Positions 19,431-31,356 of a DNA stretch of 64,000 nucleotides are shown here, in pieces. A program made the translations under genes and the position numbers. The notes under the pieces are model-generated. The model saw only the letters and a list, made by a program, of their open reading frames with translations. It made no database searches and was not told the DNA's origin. Every line of letters starts with the position of its first letter. Position 1 is the stretch's first letter. The DNA lies in the NCBI GenBank assembly GCA_030035585.1, contig CM057482.1, positions 42,513,501 through 42,577,500 on the forward strand. The letters run 5' to 3'. Source of the stretch: Dugong dugon. Lineage: Eukaryota > Chordata > Mammalia > Sirenia > Dugongidae.

Positions 19431-21252
19431 TCATATACATGAATATTTAAGCTTAATGTGCACAGCAAAGTCCATGAGTCACATTAAAAAATGATAAGAA
19501 TGGTTAAATGACAGAAATATGTGCAATGGATGATTTATTTGTCTTTTCAAATTAAAAAAAAACAAACTAATGAAATCGTTGTACAATATGAAGATTAACA
19601 CTGCAGAAAATCATTACTTGAATTCTTTGGCAGCGAAATTAGATGCTATATTCTGTAGGTCACTTTATTTTGTAGCAGGGAAAATTATAGTTTATTTATT
19701 TTTGGTCTAAAAAAAACTACATTGTCCCAAGTAGTAGAACCATTGTTAGCTCTGAGTTTTAGACATGAATTTTTCAGAAAATTATACGTACTACATTTTA
19801 AAAAGTTTGTTGCTGTTGTTTTGCTTTTTTAAAATCTGTAATGTTCTTTAAGACAGTAGCTGTATCACTTTTACCTGGTTCAACATATGTTTATTAAAGG
19901 AGTGAGTCAAATAAAATAACATTTGTCCAGTGCCTTCTCTATCTTTGTTGTCCTTTTTAATGACAAAATTAAAATATACTTTTGTAAAAATTCTGACAGT
20001 ACAAAAATGTTTAACTCAGAAGGTGAAAATACTTATAAAATTGACTGATTGTGAATGTTTTTGTTTCAATTCTTTCATTCTAGCTCCTACTAAGTAATTA
20101 CAAGAGTGGGCACCCCAAGCGTTCATCCCCTTTTTAATTCTGCTCAGAACAGTTCAGGCCTCCCAAGTTCATCAACAGGTTGTCTAGTTGAACCCACTGG
20201 CCTTTGTGTCCCTCCTCAGGGTCTCTGGGTCGGAGAAGGGCTCACTGCCAAGGCATCCGGAAAACTTCAGGCCCAGTTGCACGGCCTGAAGACTCAAAGC
20301 TCAAGCTCCTCTCTAGCTTTTTATGACCCTATCTTTCATTCGCACGAATATTTTCTTACTACTAAAGGAAAAGAATCAGTGTTTTTTTTTCTGGAAAGAA
20401 CACAAGAATTTAAAGAAGACATATACAAATCTAATTGATATGATAACTTTGGTAGGCCCTGGGTTTATACAGGTAAGATAGAACTTCTTTTTATGTTTAT
20501 TAAATGAAACAAGGAGTTATACCCACTATCTCTCTATATATGAAGACTTGAACTCATACGTACAACATCTTAACACTTGAAATTAGCTTGCTTCTTTAGT
20601 TAATTAGTTATCTAATGAAGACTGTAATCCTTATTCTTAGATGATAATGTCAGAAGTGGATACAGAAAAGCTTCTTTTGCTAATTTCTATGTTGTTGAAT
20701 GATCCATTGTTAAGAAGAAATGGAGATATTATTATTAGAAAACATGCATCTAGGAAATGAAACCACAAAATCTTCTAGAGCCCCAAAGGGGTTATGTGAT
20801 TTGCCTAAGGTCATCCAACCAAGACTAGGGCCCACAGATCCTGACTCCCAGACAAGTGGATTTTTGACCCCCTCATTGCACTGGTTGCATTGGTGATGGT
20901 TGATAACTAAGTCTTGAAAATTCCTGGAACCATCATCAGGTTCTCTAATGTAGGCTGTGGTCTCCAAGCTAAGTATCCTCATGGAACCATTTGGAAGAAC
21001 AAGAGATAAAGCTGTCTAACAAGTTCAATGCTTTTTTTAAAAAAAACAAATTCTTTTATTAAGTGCATTCTAAATTGTGTGTATGTATGTATGTGTTTAT
21101 GTGTGTTTAGCCAATGGATAGAATGGACTACTTTTGTCATTACCAGCTGTAGTTTATTACAATGAGATGAGCATCCTTTTATAGACCTAGGCCCACTGGC
21201 CATATTTTCCAACTATCAATCCTTCTTTTTTGTTTCCAACTTTCTCATTCCA
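19431..21252. other. Mostly unassigned sequence
   Basis: It contains an exon-like interval at 20084-20472, with a polypyrimidine tract plus TAG acceptor before it and CAG/GTAAGA after it. A possible MIR end lies at 20765-20870 (GTGATTTGCCTAAGGTCATC), and TATG microsatellite sequence lies at 21080-21105. No gene is supported. Confidence 0.4.
20765..20870 (+). mobile_element. MIR 3' fragment (tentative)
   Basis: GTTATGTGATTTGCCTAAGG TCATCCAACC and CTGACTCCCAGACAAGTG follow the MIR order 'gtaacttgcccaaggtcacacagc ... ctgactccag'. Confidence 0.5.
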
Positions 21253-22686
21253 TTTGAGATGTTTCAACAAACAGATGCAGCCCTGGAAGCGCTCACTCAT
21301 CTGTACCAAGAAATTTGGAAGACAGCTACCTGGCCAACTGACTAGAAGAGATCCATTGTATGCCTATTCCTAAGCAAGGTGATCCGACTGAATGAGGAAA
21401 TTATCAAACAATATTATTAATATCACATACAAGTAAAATTTTGCTGAAGATCATTCAAAAGTAGCTACAGCAGTACATCGACACAGAACTGCCAGAAATT
21501 CAAGCCAAATTCAGAAGAGGACATGGAACGAGGGATATCACTGTGGACGTCAGATGGATCCTAGCTGAAAGTAGAGAATACTAGAAATATGTTTACCTAT
21601 GTTTTATTAACTATGCAAAGGCATTTGACTATGTGGATCATAACAAATTATGGATAACATTGAGAAGAATGGGAATTCCAGAATACTTAATTGTGCTCAT
21701 GAGGAACCTGTACATGGATCAAGAGGCAGTTGTTTGAACAGTACAAGAGGATACTGTGTGGTTTAAAGTCAGGAAAGGAGTGCGACAGTGTATCCTTTCA
21801 CCATATCTATTCAATTTGTATGCTGAGCAAATAGTCTGAGAAGCTGGACTATACGAAGAAGAACGCGGCATCAGGATAGGAGGAAGATTCATTAACAAGG
21901 TGCATTATGCAGATGACACAGCCTTGCTTGCTGAAAGCAAAGAGGACTTGAAGCACTTACTGATGAAGATCAAAGACCACAGCCCTCAGTATGGATTACA
22001 ACTGAACATAAAGAAAATAAAAATCCTTACAACTGGACCAGTAAGCAACATCAAGATAAATGGAGAAAAGATTGAAGTTGTCAAGGATTTCATTTTACTT
22101 GGATCCACAATCAACGCCCATGGAAGCAACAGTCAAGAAATCAAAAGATGCATTGCATTAGTCAAATCTGCTGCAAAAGACCTCTTTGGAGTGTTGATAA
22201 GTAGAGGTGTCACCTTAAAGACTAAGGTGCGCCTGACCAAGACATGGTGTTTTCAATTGCCTCATATGCATGTGAAAGCTGGACAATGAATAAGGAAGAC
22301 CGAAGAAGAATTGATGCCTTTGAATTATGGTGTTGGTGAAGAATATTGAATATACCATAGACTGCCAAAAGAACAAATAAATCTGTCTTGGAAGAAGTAC
22401 AGCCAGAATGCTTCTTAGAAGCAAGGATGGCGAGACTTCGTCTCACATACTTTGGACATGTTATCAGGAAGGATCAGTCCCTGGAGAAGGACATCATGCT
22501 TGGTGAAGTAGAGGGTCAGCAAAAAAGAGGAAGACCTTCAAAGAGATGGATTGATACAGTGGCTGCAACAATGGGCTCAAGCATAACAATGATCGTGAGG
22601 ATGATGCAGGACCGGGCAGCGTTCTGTTCTTCTGTTGTACGTAGGTCGCTGTGAGTTGAAATCAACTCGACGGTACCTAACAACAG
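21253..22686 (+). mobile_element. RTE LINE, 5'-truncated, with intact YADD motif
   Basis: Starting at TTTGAGATGTTTCAACAAAC, this copy covers the reverse transcriptase and C-terminal region through the element's 3' end (GAGTTGAAATCAACTCGACG, GTACCTAACAACAG). It is about 1.43 kb of an element of roughly 3.2 kb. Stops and frameshifts occur (for example TGA at about 21735), so it is inactive, but it is better preserved than the copy at 12803-14390. Confidence 0.92.
21900..22289 (+). pseudogene. RTE reverse transcriptase fragment
   Basis: This 129-codon open stretch begins just before the catalytic YADD (21906-21917) and continues through the segment LLAESKEDLKHLLMKIKDHS into the thumb. Flanking frames carry the upstream palm motifs (about 21500-21850) and the C-terminal domain (22388-22654, with LRLTYFGHVIRKDQSLEKD). 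The original protein was an endonuclease and reverse transcriptase that mobilised itself and the RTE-tailed SINEs. Confidence 0.85.
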
Positions 22687-22919
22687 CCCCGCCGATATCA
22701 CTGCAATGCCCAATTCGATAACACTCGAATGTTTTACAGTAATCTATAGTGTATGAATCTAGATTTGTAGATTCAAATAAAAAGTCAATTGAAAGTACTC
22801 ATTGAGAAACTGTAATGTGACTAATCTAGTTCTGAACAAGCTGTGCCAGGAGGAGCCACAAAAGTCTTTGCTATGGTTTATGCCCTCAATTTGCTTGTGA
22901 TTAGTTGGAGAGACAATTT

Positions 22920-23075
22920 GTACTTTGAAGTCAGATGGATCAGGGTTGTCCCAGGTTTTTCACTTACTGGGTGTGTGAATCATTATGGTGAGATTATGTG
23001 AGTTATGGTATATAAAGTGCTTAGCACATCACCTGTCATGTATTTTTCACTCAATAAAAAGTAGTTATTAATAAA
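22920..23075 (+). mobile_element. MIR fragment
   Basis: TGAAGTCAGATGGATCAGGG, CACTTACTGGGTGTGTGA and AAGTGCTTAGCACATCACCT follow the MIR order in sense, ending in a CACTCAATAAAAAG tail. Confidence 0.65.
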
Positions 23076-25139
23076 TAACAATAGAAGGCTCTATATAGGC
23101 AACAGGTAGCATTCATGTAATTGCGTATGAGAATGTATGGGACAATTCAGACTGCAACTTGCTATGGAGGCTCTGGTGGAGGTAGGCTTTAGACTGAAAA
23201 CTGATCACAGCGACTTTCTTCCTGTTGATAATTATGGTGGGATTTATGGGGTGGATGGGTTGCTGCTGCCCTCTTTTATATGAAATATTGAACTTGCCAA
23301 TCTCTATTGTCTCCCTGTAGTGTTTGAAATAATAGAAGCTAAAATGCAATTAAAATTGGTAAAAATAATTCTTCTTTTCTAGACATAGAAGTCCTCTGCT
23401 CTGCTCTGCTTTCAGATTATTAGTGCCCATGACATCCTTGAGTGCTCATGATAGATGTTTCCCCCTATTTGTTTCAGAAGGGTATTCAGTGAAGACATCA
23501 AATTCAAAGGTTTAAAGTTGGCCTCAGGCTTTGTAGCTAACTACAACAAAATCACTTGAGTATAGAATTCCTTAAAACCTATCAGTTTATTAATCCATCA
23601 GTTTTAGATATTTGGCAAAGCTTTGCTAATTCGGCAAGTTTTCTTAGAAATCAAGTTCACTTAACAACATGGCCCTGAGCACTCCGCTATTAAAAAACAG
23701 AGTCACTCAGAATGTCAAAAAATGATCCCAACAACATACCAAGGTTTAGTTTCATCAGGGAATTTCTAATTAATGATGTTTGAGTGGTTTTTAAATTCCC
23801 CAACCACATTCCCACTGTCGTTACTCACCACATGGGGAAGATTTAAGCCTTAGGGCATCTTTTAGATGAATACTAGTAGCCACATTTCTGCTGTATGGAA
23901 CGGCACCAGTAATGCAATTATAGCAGAGAAGAAGTCATGCATTCCCAGGATACTCAAACCCCATTACAATGGCCCATCCATGTTTCTTTGTTTCATTGTG
24001 TTAAAGAGCAACAGAAAATGGCTAACACAAAGTATAAAATAAATTCTTCTTTAAATATTTCCCTTGGGCAAGCAAAGAGCCATTCCCTTGCTTCTATGTG
24101 GGTTCTGCTTACCACTGTCTTACAACTTATTTTCTAAGCAATGATTTCAACAGCAGAGGAGAGAGGAGACTGCCATGCCTTTAAAAGTACACTGGGCTCA
24201 TCCTTCAGTGGCAAACCTGGGTAAGATGCATTCGGTTCACTCTGGGATTCCACTGTGGGGTATAAGAGATTATTTCTAGATGAGAGTCTTAGTGTCCTAG
24301 GGGAGCTGATTCCACTCAGCAGGGTGAGCAGCTCACACACACAGGTCAATTTACTCACTGTAGGATTAGATTTCTAGTTTGGCTGCCAAGACTCTCTGAA
24401 CCCTCTCACTATATTGGTGTACAAGGGGATTTCTTAAGTTACATGGAGACTCAGTTGAAAAGAGGCTGTAATAGAGATTAAGAAGGAAAAAATTGCATGC
24501 TGTTTCAAAACTTTTTCCTGGTCTAAACATCTCTATAGAAGTGCATTTTTGGAAACCGCCACATTTGTTACCTTAAACATCCATCATTTCTGGTTCAGAC
24601 ACTCCAGCTTTGTGACTCCTTAGGCGTCTTTAGTTATCGCAATGGTGTTCAGAAATTCTTAAATTTAAGTTAACATTGATTAGCTACATCGGTAATCTAT
24701 ATATATCCATGTGGACTTTCAATGATGTTTTAGAAGGAGCAGCTCTTCTAAAGCAATCCCAGGATGATAACTTGTGGCGGCATCATAAAAGTTGAGTAAT
24801 CACAATACAGAGAGATTGTTGAAATGGCAATAGGACCAGGATGGCAATAGGTAATTACAGGTATCAATGTTGCTATACCTGTGGGATTGTAAAGACTGAA
24901 CGAAATATACAAAACCCTAAACTATGAATGGAAAAAATACTATTTAGACATATTATATATTCTCATATACTTACATCCTATGAAAAACAAAATATATCTG
25001 TAGTCTATTTATTGATAAAGAAAAACGATGCAGAGCCTATAAAACTATCACTTTCCATTTGCCTGATACCATGCTTAAAAGATGATATAATAGTAGTGCC
25101 TTCCAAAGAATGCTGGTAATCACCAGAGACAATGTTCTA
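23076..25139. other. Unassigned sequence
   Basis: Low-repeat sequence. 23560-23830 is AT-rich with homeodomain-type cores and may be conserved. A 40-bp stretch at 24265-24305 recurs at 25708-25746. No gene was recognised. Confidence 0.45.
24265..24305 (+). repeat. Dispersed 40-bp repeat, copy 1
   Basis: It contains ATTTCTAGATGAGAGTCTTA and TGTCCTAGGGGAG. The second copy is at 25708-25746, with only a few differences and one short indel. Confidence 0.75.
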
Positions 25140-25275
25140 AAGATTCAGAATCACAGGCCCAACGTGCTCCTTGAAATCCTGACCCAGTGGATGGAATGAG
25201 ACTAGAAAACAAGTATTTTTAGAAAGTTGTCCAAGTGATTCTGAAGTACAGTTAGGTTCAACAGTTCTGGGCCTT
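25140..25275 (+). mobile_element. MER5-like hAT fragment
   Basis: AGATTCAGAATCACAGGCCC and CCAAGTGATTCTGAAGTACAG TTAGG fit the interior and right side of MER5-type elements ('caggtgattctgaagtgcagccaggg'). Confidence 0.5.
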
Positions 25276-25829
25276 GCTGCTTGCCTTCACATATCAAAAA
25301 AACCAAACCGAAACAAAAATCCAAGCCAGGTAGTTGAATAAGAAAGGTAAGCATCTGTGTTTATTTAACAGAAGACTTCAGGTGGCTTAGAAAATCTAGT
25401 TCAGGAAATCCTCAGAGTAGAAGAGTAATAATTTATGTAGTGACAAACGAAGGGTGACTTGGTGGAATGTCTATGTATGAGTGACAAAATTTGTTTTGTT
25501 TTGATAACTTAGAACAAAACGGGTTGTCTTACTGCTTGGATAAGCCATTTAATTTCATTGGCCCTCAGTACTCTCATCTGTCGGGAGGAACAGCAATAGT
25601 TCCTCTTCTGACACATGCCAACAATAGTTCTAGAAGTCTGTGATCAAATATTTAAACAATGATAGAAAAACAGAGTAGTGGCTACATTTCTGTAGGCACT
25701 TGTAGGAAGAGATGATTTCTAGATGGGGTCTTAGCGTCCTAGGGAGAAGACATCTCTATTTTGAAGAGAGGATGCCTCAAAAAAAAAAAAAAAAAGCCCC
25801 GAATACATATACACATGCCCCGCAGAAAG
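25276..25829. other. Unassigned sequence
   Basis: It holds copy 2 of the 40-bp repeat and an A-tract at 25780-25796. No gene. Confidence 0.5.
25708..25746 (+). repeat. Dispersed 40-bp repeat, copy 2
   Basis: It contains ATTTCTAGATGGGGTCTTAG and CGTCCTAGGGAG. The partner is 24265-24305, in the same orientation, 1.44 kb away. Confidence 0.75.
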
Positions 25830-26070
25830 AATACTAACATATATTGTGCACTAACTATATGCTAGGCACAGTACTAAGCACATTACATAAATTATTTAAT
25901 TTTACTCTTTACACAAACCCTAAGAGGCTAGGTAGTTTTATAAAATGAGAAAACTAAAGCGTAGCAAGTTTCGGCTGTGTTCCTAGAGACACTTGCTAGT
26001 AAGTGGAGAGCAGGAATTCAAACCAGGAGGGCTGACTCTGTCTTCTGAATCTCATTATTTTTGCCCCCCA
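25830..26070 (+). mobile_element. MIR
   Basis: ATATGCTAGGCACAGTACTA, AAGCACATTACATAAATTAT, AATGAGAAAACTAAAGCG and TTGCTAGTAAGTGGAGAGC follow the MIR core and 3' region in sense. Confidence 0.85.
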
Positions 26071-26187
26071 AAATGCTTAAATTTGGCAATATAAATTGAA
26101 TTCAAAAGGAAGCTATAGACACTATCCAGGGCCCCCTTCCAATGAGAATACTGTTTATTTTGAAGGAACGTCATAATTACTATTATT

Positions 26188-27185
26188 TTTATAGCTTTAT
26201 TTAGATATAATTCACATACTATTCAATTTACTAACATTAGTGTACCATTCAATAGTTTTTGGTATATTCACAGATCTGTGCAACCATCACCATAATAAAT
26301 TTTAGACCATTTTCATCATCTCGAAAAGAAGTCACCTCCTTTAGCTATCAACCCCCTAGACCCCCTTCTCTTCCCAGCCCCCTAAGAAAATACTGATCTA
26401 TAGATTTCCCTATTCTGGACTTTAATATGAATAAAATTATATAGTGTGTGGTCTTTTATAATTGGCTTCTTTTCACTTAGCATAATGTTTTCAAGTTGTA
26501 GTACGTATCAGTACTTCATCCTCTTTATGGTAGAATAGTATTCAATTGCATGCATATACCGTATGTTGTTTATCCATTCATCTGTTTATGGACATTTGGA
26601 TTATTTTCACCTTTGGGCTATTATGAACAATGCTGCTATGAACATTCAGGCACAAGATTTTGTGTGTACACATACTTTTATTTTTCTTGGGTTTATACCT
26701 AGGAGTGGAATTGTGAGTCATATGGAAATTCTGTGTTTAATCCTTTGAGAAACTGCCAGTTTCCCAAAGTGACTGCACCATATTAAATTCACACCAGCAA
26801 TAGATAAGGGTTCCAATTTCTCCCACATTCTCAGCAACGCTTGTTATCTTTTTGATTCTAGCCATCCTAGTGGGTGTGAAGTGGTATCTCAGTGTGGTTT
26901 TGATTTGCATTTCCCTGATGACTAATAAAGTTGAGCATCTTTTCATGTGCTAATTGACAGTCTGTATATCTTCCTTAAAGAAACGTCTATTCAGATTTGT
27001 TGACCATTTTTAAATAGGCTTATTTGTCATTTTATTCTTGAGTTGAAAAAATTCTTTACATATTCTAGACACATGGGTATCTGGAATCAGATGTATGACT
27101 TGCAAATATTTTCTCCCATTGTGTGGCTTATCTTTTTACTTTCTTGATGGTGTCCTTTGAAGTACAAAAGTTTTTAAAATGATTT
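26188..27185 (-). mobile_element. Old L1 3' end (L1M type)
   Basis: The plus strand reads as the reverse complement of an L1M 3' UTR and ORF2 end: TTTAGATATAATTCACATAC, GCATAATGTTTTCAAGTTG, TTATGAACAATGCTGCTATG, GATTTGCATTTCCCTGATGA, TCTTGATGGTGTCCTTTGAA. The same region recurs in the old L1 at 40045-44759. It is truncated at the 5' side. Confidence 0.93.
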
Positions 27186-29244
27186 TTTTTCTGTAATTTC
27201 TCCTTCTCCTTATCTTTTCTCTAATACCTCATCATAAAATAGCTGTGATAGATGATAAGGTTGGAGAAACACGCTTTGGTTTGAAGCTTACTGACACAGT
27301 TTCAAATACCAATCTTATTATGGTGCACCTTGTTGCCAAAAGCCTTTTAAATTTTTTCCCCCTTGGAGAGATATTACGTAGAGTACTAGGTGGTCAGATG
27401 AGATTATGAATTTGTTAAAAGTTTGACAACGTTCTTTTTGATAATTATGTTGAAATTACGGCCTAAATGATTTAAGAAGTCAAGGCGTAAAATAACATGG
27501 ACATCATTAAAGAGGAAAAACAAATTATTATTTAATTAGATGGCTACCCTTTCTATTGTTACTTTATTTTCAGGTTCTTTAGAAATAGGCTCCCTGCTGT
27601 TTGTAGTTTCTGGCTATCTTTATTCCCCTCATTATTAATTCCTTTTTACCCCTCTCCCTGTTAATCAACCCTACTGCCGTGTATTTGAAAGCCTGATTTG
27701 ATTGCACATTCCCTTTTGGATTCCAGGGTGACTGGTAGAGCCAGGAGAAGACTCAGCCAGTAGCCAAGGTCAAGGGCGTATCTTGTGAACACCGCAACAT
27801 TGCCTCATATACAGTTTATGCAACGGTTACACTTCAGGGTCAGAGTTCATTGAGAATTTCCATAAATCTGATGGGTAATGTGCCAAATGAGATTAGAGAG
27901 GGCTTCATGTGATCACGGTCAAATGAAAATATCTTATGCTAATTCCCAGTACATGCTTGAGGTAGGTAGTTAATTCTTCTTTGTGAAGAGCTAGAGCCAT
28001 ACACAGAGAGGAAATACAAGCTGGCCTATAAATAGAAAGATGAAACGTGAGGAGCTTTTACTGGAGAAAAACGTAGTTTCTGGAATTTACAGAATTTTGC
28101 TGCGAGGTTTAAGTATTTTCCCTTATCTAGTCTCTATTATCTGTTGATTCTCATCTTGTTACCCTAAAACACATTTTTCACTTAAATCAATTTTACAGGT
28201 TGCCTTTATATATTTAGATGTCAACACATTCTTCAAGTTATCTTGTTGCAAAATAGAAGCCCAAGAAAGACAAAAGAGCATTAGCAAATGGAGGGCTGTT
28301 TATAGATTTAATCTCTAACTGCTTATCTATACACACGTTTATCTTTTAAGCCTTGACCTAAATCAACTCAATTCAGAAAAGTGCATTTTAAACCATCCAT
28401 CTTGGAATTGATACAAAAACACTGGGTGTACTTATATATGAAAACAAAACATTAATATTTTAAGGCAGCTGTAAGAAGAAGACTTAAGAAAACAGACCTG
28501 TCAGCTATCCCTGGCCTTCTAGTCACCCAACACTGCTAAGAACACAAAGTTAAGGTCTTATCTTAATTGAATATGCTAAAAAATACCCAGATTGAAATAC
28601 AATTAAAAAAATGAATGCAGGGAGTTGAAGCATATATCATTGATGACCAGGGGCTGTTTGTTAGCATTACAGAAAATTCAGTTCAATTCAATTTAGCATG
28701 TGTTTACTGAGCAGCTACCTTGTCATTCACGTGACATCTGAGATTACTGATGTCGGGGAGAACCTCAAGAAGAATCAGATGGTTTCCATAGAAAGTTTGT
28801 AAAATCTCATTAGGGAGACAAGCGCTGCATGAGAAACAAGTAGAAAACAACGGAAGAAGACATATGATTGAATAATGAAATGGTAAATACAGGCACGTCT
28901 ACTAGAGATCACAACCAGGAGGAATGGGTGGAGCTTAGTGCACCTGGGGGACGAACTACTAGGATGGCTTTGGAAGAAAGGGTGGTATTTAGGTAAGAAG
29001 AGAATAAAAGTGAGAGCACTTTAGGAGGAGAGACTAGCATGAGGTGGTGAGGTGGGTAGACCTGGTTTGTTCCTGGATCGGTGAGCTGAGTACCAGAGAA
29101 ATCAGAGGAGGCAGCGAGTTCCGGTTCCTGTCATGGCTCTGACACTCCCATCCTGTATGAACATGAAAAATTTAGTCAGCCTATTTCCTGATAAGTAACA
29201 TTAGAACGAGAGCAGTGTCTCCAAGCTCCTTCCCAGCTTTAAAA
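27186..29244. other. Unassigned sequence, partly conserved-looking
   Basis: 27380-28040 has no repeat signature and contains an exact MEF2-type site CTATAAATAG (28025-28034) and an octamer-like ATGCTAAT (27937-27944). 28870-29100 is purine-rich and may be an old repeat. No gene was recognised. Confidence 0.4.
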
Positions 29245-29470
29245 CTCAGTGGGCTTTGTAGCTTAGTGATTCCGATTTTGGATCTGGCGTCAAAGAGCAC
29301 CGAGTTCCAAATCTGGCTTTACTAACTATAAGAGCACGTCTCCTAACCACCTGAAGCCTCAGCTACTCATTTATAAAATGGGACAATAATGGCACAAGAG
29401 TGGATGAAAAAAAGCCTTGGTATTTTTTGGGTGAAATATGCTTGGCATAGAGTAAGTGCTTAGACCAAGG
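29245..29470 (+). mobile_element. MIR (MIRb-like)
   Basis: TTAGTGATTCCGATTTTGGA, CCAAATCTGGCTTTACTAAC, CAGCTACTCATTTATAAAAT GG and GCATAGAGTAAGTGCTTAG give the MIR head, core and tail in sense. Confidence 0.85.
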
Positions 29471-30059
29471 TTGTGATTATGTAAATTAATGAAGAATGAT
29501 TTTATACAGAGGAAGTTGGATGGTAGATATTGAGCAGGTAGTAGATATTGAGACTTGCAGTTTGAATGAGATATAGTTTTGTAAAGATCTTGCTTGCCTG
29601 GACTTGGAATTTGGCATTTATCCAATGGGTATTGAAGGATCATGAAGGATTTGTGGTAGGAGGTGCCAAAAAGCAAGTCAGGTTTTAAGAGGATTAATCT
29701 CGAGGTATTGTCTCTACACATGGATTAGAGCTGAGGGAAAATAAAGCTATAGGAGAACTCCAGATGTGATGTATTAGAGGTGGGATATGGTACTGAAGAG
29801 CAAGGTTTAGCTAGGAAAGACATGGCGAAGAGAGAATTTGGTGACTCCGTGGATGATGGGAAGAAAACATATACTCACTATTCTGAGTCCTTATAGCCAG
29901 GAGAGTGATGGTGGCAGGCAGAGAGATGGTGAGGTCTGGAGATGATAGATGTAATTTCAGGTAAATCTAGGGAGGAAGCAAACTGACATGTGAAAACACT
30001 GAATTTCACGCGATGGTGGGACATAGCGATTGCCTACAGGTAGCTAAAAATATAGGACT
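29471..30059. other. Unassigned sequence, probably an old repeat
   Basis: GAAGGATCATGAAGGATTTG, TTTTAAGAGGATTAATCTCG and GATGGTGGCAGGCAGAGAGA resemble a widespread old mammalian repeat that I cannot name. The minus-strand frame at 29721-29371 is taken as chance. Confidence 0.4.
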
Positions 30060-30715
30060 AATTTATGTCGTGAAAAGAGAGGGTAATTGCCAAATATTGG
30101 AAACAACCAAATATCTTTCAATAGGTGAATGGTTAAACAAACTATGGTATATCCATATAATGGATCATTATTTATTGATAAAAAGAAATGAAGCTACCAA
30201 AAAAAAAAAAAAAAAAAAAAAAGACATGGAAGAACCTTAAATTCATATCGCTAAATGAAAGAAACCAGTCTGAAAAAGCTACATAATATTATGATTCCAA
30301 CTAGATGACATTCTGGAAAAGGTAAAACAGTCAAGAGATCAGTGGTTGCCAAGGAATCAGGGAGAGCAAGGAAGGAAGAATAGGTGGAGCAAGTGAGCAT
30401 TTTTAGGACAGCAAAACAATTCTACATGATACAGTAATAGTGTACACAAGGCATTATGCATTTGTCAGAACACATAGAACTGTACAATGCAGAGTGAACC
30501 CTAATGCAAACTATAAACTTTAGTTAATCATAATGTATCAATATTGGTTCATCAGTCATAACAAATGCACCACGTGATACAATTGTAACAAATGTACCAC
30601 ACTGGAGAAACTGTGTGCAAGGAGGAGAGGTGGTATATGAGACCTCTCCGTACTTTCTGCAAAATCGTAAACCTAAAACTGTTCTAAAAAATAAAGTCTA
30701 TTAAAAAAAGAGGAG
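30060..30715 (+). mobile_element. Old L1 3' UTR (L1M type) with internal A-tract
   Basis: GGAAACAACCAAATATCTTT, AATAGGTGAATGGTTAAACA, GACATGGAAGAACCTTAAAT, GATCAGTGGTTGCCAAGGAA and AATAAAGTCTATTAAAAAAAG follow the L1M 3' end in sense, ending in an A-rich tail. A pure A-tract of about 24 bases (30199-30222) lies where the L1 normally has a short run before GACATGGAAG. Confidence 0.9.
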
Positions 30716-30794
30716 GAGGTAGAGATGGAGGTCTCAGACCTCATTACAGATGTTCAGTGAAGCTGTGAGAAGGAAGGAAAGTGAAAAGTCAGGT

Positions 30795-30930
30795 GCTCCC
30801 TAGTCTGGCTGTATCTGGGAATCACTTACCTGGGTAGTTTTCAGAACACTGATGCCTGAGGTGCACCCCAAATGATTCTGATTTAATTGGTCTGTGGTGC
30901 AGCCTAGGCCTTGGGAGTTTTAGAGAGAAA
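30795..30930 (+). mobile_element. MER5A-like hAT element
   Basis: GGGAATCACTTACCTGGGTA, GATGCCTGAGGTGCACCCCA and GATTCTGATTTAATTGGTCT GTGG follow MER5A in sense. The termini are worn. Confidence 0.8.
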
Positions 30931-31019
30931 AGAGGTATAGAGAGAAAAGAGCAGAAGATCAAGAACTCAGCCCACTGTCAAGAGTGTTGGAGAGAAAAGC
31001 ATCTGATGAAAATTCATCT

Positions 31020-31215
31020 ACCAAGTGCCAGGCTACTGGGCTTGGCTTTTGCATCTATTGTCTTGTATAAGGCTCACAACTGTCCTCTGGGGAGCTTTCT
31101 GAAGCTCTCCAGGCTGAGCTTCAGAAAGGTGATGGAATGCACCGAGGACTTCCCAGCCAGGAAACGCAAACCAGTTCTGTCAGACTTCAAAGCTCTGCTC
31201 TTCCCACTGGAGAGA
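31020..31215 (+). mobile_element. MIR with a secondary inverted repeat
   Basis: CCAAGTGCCAGGCTACTGG, AAGGCTCACAACTGTCCTCT, CCCAGCCAGGAAACGCAAAC and CAAAGCTCTGCTCTTCC follow the MIR core. Within it, CTTTCTGAAGCTC (31095-31107) pairs perfectly with GAGCTTCAGAAAG (31116-31128) across an 8-base loop. Confidence 0.65.
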
Positions 31216-31356
31216 AATAGAGAGTGAGAGGAAAAACTGGTGTTTGCTGGCGTGTAAGCATTTTGAAGACATGTCTTATCCATGTGTGTTCCCTATGGAG
31301 CACAGTATTGTAAGACACATAGATAAAGGCCTTAACTAATGTCTGTTTAATGAATA

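Noticed and set aside
20106..20438. 110-codon frame as a coding exon
   Set aside because: It has no ATG at its start and it stops before the nearby donor site; kept only as a weak noncoding exon candidate.
29371..29721. 116-codon minus-strand frame
   Set aside because: It overlaps a MIR and an old repeat in antisense, with no protein-like features.
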